Source of the DNA: Endocalyx cinctus
Lineage: Eukaryota; Ascomycota; Sordariomycetes; Amphisphaeriales; Apiosporaceae
Direction: 5' to 3'
DNA length: 64,000 bases
NCBI GenBank assembly: GCA_001600455.1
Contig: BCKC01000006.1
Location: 310,001-374,000 of the forward strand
The notes under the pieces were generated by a model. That model saw only the letters and a list, made by a program, of their open reading frames with translations. It was not told the origin of the DNA and ran no database searches. The position numbers were made by a program, and so were the translations under genes. Shown one piece after another: positions 62,401 to 64,000 of this stretch. Position 1 is the first letter of the stretch, and each line of letters starts with the position of its first letter.

Positions 62401-63890
62401 TCACCACTTAGGCTCTCCACGCTCGACTCCCGGGGTGGCAACGGCGTTTCTGTCGGCGAACGGATCATTTTCATCTTCATCCGCATAATCGTCATCATCG
62501 TCATCGTCTGAAACTGGTTGAGGAGCCCGACGTGGAGCCATCCCTGGTTTGCTCTGGGCGGACGGCCGCGGGGGAGGGGCCGGACGCGGTGGAAGAGTTG
62601 GGCTAAGATTGAGGCTTGACATATCAGGTACGGGACTCGTTGGACTGCCCGGAGCGGACATGGCCTGCTTATGTTTCTCCGTAGCCACTGTGATTTATTA
62701 GTATAAGCAAGTATACAACTAAGAATAACGGGGCAGCGAGTAGTACTTCTGTATAGGTGGGCTTGTTCTGCCATCTCATCTTCCGAGTCGCTGTCTGCGT
62801 CAATAGAGCGATCTAGTTGCTCGAAAGTCATCAAGGCCGTTACAAGCTCGTCGTTAGCATGGAGGAGACCACCAAGCCATTGTTCATCCTCGACATGATG
62901 GATCTAGGTTTCTGTTAGCATACTTCCTGAGTGACTATAGCAAAGAAGACTGCCATACATAACGCAGGATTTTTCTTCTCAACTTTTTGCAGCTCTCGAA
63001 CCGCTGAACCGCCATAGCATTCTCCGAGATCCTCTCTTTCTCTCGGTTAATGGTCTGTAAAGCGTTGGCCAAGTTGGTTGCCGCGATGGAAGACTCAGCA
63101 ATAGCAACTTTCATATTGTCCTTCTCAGCCTCTAGATTGAACGGCTTGGATTTTCCCTTGTGCTTATCTTTCTTCTTCTTGTCTTTAGATGAGCTAGAAA
63201 AGAACGAACCCGAGCCAGAGGGTGATTTGACATGGCTAAACGACTGGATGGTTTGAGTTGGCTGGGGCAATGCGACAGGCTGCCGCGATGATGAGGCTTG
63301 GGATGGCGACGAGGCCTGAGCTTTTGCCGCTCGTTCTGCTTCTTCGTCTTCAGAATCGCGGAAAGGGTCTTGCTCTGTTTCTCGCAGAACTTTGGACTTA
63401 TCCTGCGTAACAACTTGTTTGCGGCGCGGGAGTTCCTGATACAGTGTTATTCATTGTTGTTACAACAGTAATCTATGGGAACAAGTTTTACCTTATATAG
63501 CACAGCAACCCGCTCAAGGCCAGGGGTATTTTTATATTCAGCTGCCCAGCCTCGGAACAGCTCAGAGCACTTCTTCTTGACATCGGGATCCGTCAAGTTT
63601 GAAGTACCACAGACGCGAAGACGTTCAAGAAGAGGTTCATCAACAAAAGTACGTTGGAAACGTGGTCCGGCGTTTTGAAGCAAGCCATCTAGCAAGACAA
63701 GGGCTCTAATCTGTCGATGTGCACTCCCATACTTCAATTTCTTTCTTAGAGCGCGTGCGGCTTCGGCAGGGCCCGAAGCCTGTAACTTGATGACCTCAAC
63801 GAGGTCTGGAATACCACTAAGATCATCTTCTTCATAATGCTCGCTGGTAAGTCGTTCAACTGTTACTGTAACAGCCGAATATGGCTTCTT
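62401..63890 (-). CDS. LSB5: Lsb5-like VHS/GAT endocytic adaptor, 5' end outside the window
   Basis: Visible exons on the minus strand: 63890-63492, 63435-62959, 62903-62747 and 62687-62401 (TGA). Introns are 56, 55 and 59 nt. The visible coding part is 1320 nt (439 aa and stop). The exon at 63890 follows an acceptor (CAACAG) and no ATG precedes it before the edge, so a short first exon is missing. Domains: VHS at visible residues 1-133 (PYSAVTVTVERLTSE, LVEVIKLQASGP, ALVLLDGLLQNAGPRFQRTF); a charged linker with a DPF motif; GAT from about residue 230 (FNLEAEKDNMKVAIAES, INREKERISENAM, KKLRRKILRY, WLGGLLHANDELVTALMTFE); then a proline tail (PPRPAPPPRP, an SH3-type ligand) and acidic NDPFADRNAV. 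Yeast Lsb5 binds Las17, Sla1 and ubiquitin at cortical actin and endocytic sites, and this domain order matches. An in-frame Met codon is completed by the 62747/62687 junction (A plus TG). Confidence 0.93.
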
Positions 63891-64000
63891 CTGTTGAATC
63901 GTTAATAACACTCAGGTTGACCCTCAAGAGATTTTTAATAAAATATTGCCGATAAGCCAGAGGAAAAGAAATCAAGCGGATCTGAGACAATGAATTTCTT
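63891..64000 (-). other. intron upstream of the first visible LSB5 exon
   Basis: This stretch ends in an AG acceptor before 63890 and contains no ATG on the minus strand, so it is taken as intron 1, running past the window edge. Confidence 0.6.

Overview
The window looks like nuclear DNA of a filamentous ascomycete (Pezizomycotina). The evidence is short introns with GT..AG borders (55-212 nt), CT-rich leaders before start codons, GC-rich exons set in AT-rich spacers, and protein families typical of these fungi: a DUF1752/DUF3295 regulator, an RWD plus CHY-zinc-finger protein and an Lsb5-type VHS/GAT adaptor. Dispersed CTAGGTA/AAGTACCT-type motifs weakly suggest a Sordariomycetes-like relative, but I would not name a genus.

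Layout: (a) 406-1264, minus strand, a four-exon gene for an Ala/Pro/Lys/Glu-rich low-complexity protein; (b) 3388-4079, plus strand, a decayed short-chain dehydrogenase/reductase gene; (c) 5453-6495, plus strand, a two-exon histidine-phosphatase (phosphoglycerate-mutase-like) gene; (d) 6952-7173, minus strand, a small Cys/His-rich ORF; (e) 12886-14997, plus strand, an RWD + CHY-zinc-finger protein; (f) about 25 kb (14998-40287) without a supportable gene; (g) 40288-42096, plus strand, the DUF3295 protein; (h) 9 kb of spacer with a 200-N assembly gap; (i) 51180-51752, minus strand, a coiled-coil/glycine-zipper protein; (j) a weak small membrane-protein candidate at 54016-54219; (k) 62401 to the right edge, minus strand, an Lsb5-like endocytic adaptor whose first exon lies outside the window.

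The genes do not form a pathway or cluster. They look like unrelated single genes in a very gene-poor region (six well-supported coding genes in 64 kb). I saw no transposase, reverse transcriptase, polyketide synthase or NRPS, CRISPR array, rRNA or complete tRNA. The spacers are AT-rich and full of homopolymers, (AAAAT)n-type arrays, dinucleotide runs and short dispersed motifs. One of these, the 9-mer TACGGAGTA, occurs exactly eight times in intergenic DNA, far above chance.

I found no convincing new multi-gene system. The most useful observations are the dehydrogenase pseudogene, the over-represented 9-mer, the 8-bp-periodic AAGTAC array upstream of the DUF3295 gene, the GC step inside the CHY-finger gene, the phase-symmetric repeat exons of the first gene, and the gene desert itself. 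Counts and homology calls were made by eye from the sequence and from memory of the families; no search was run.
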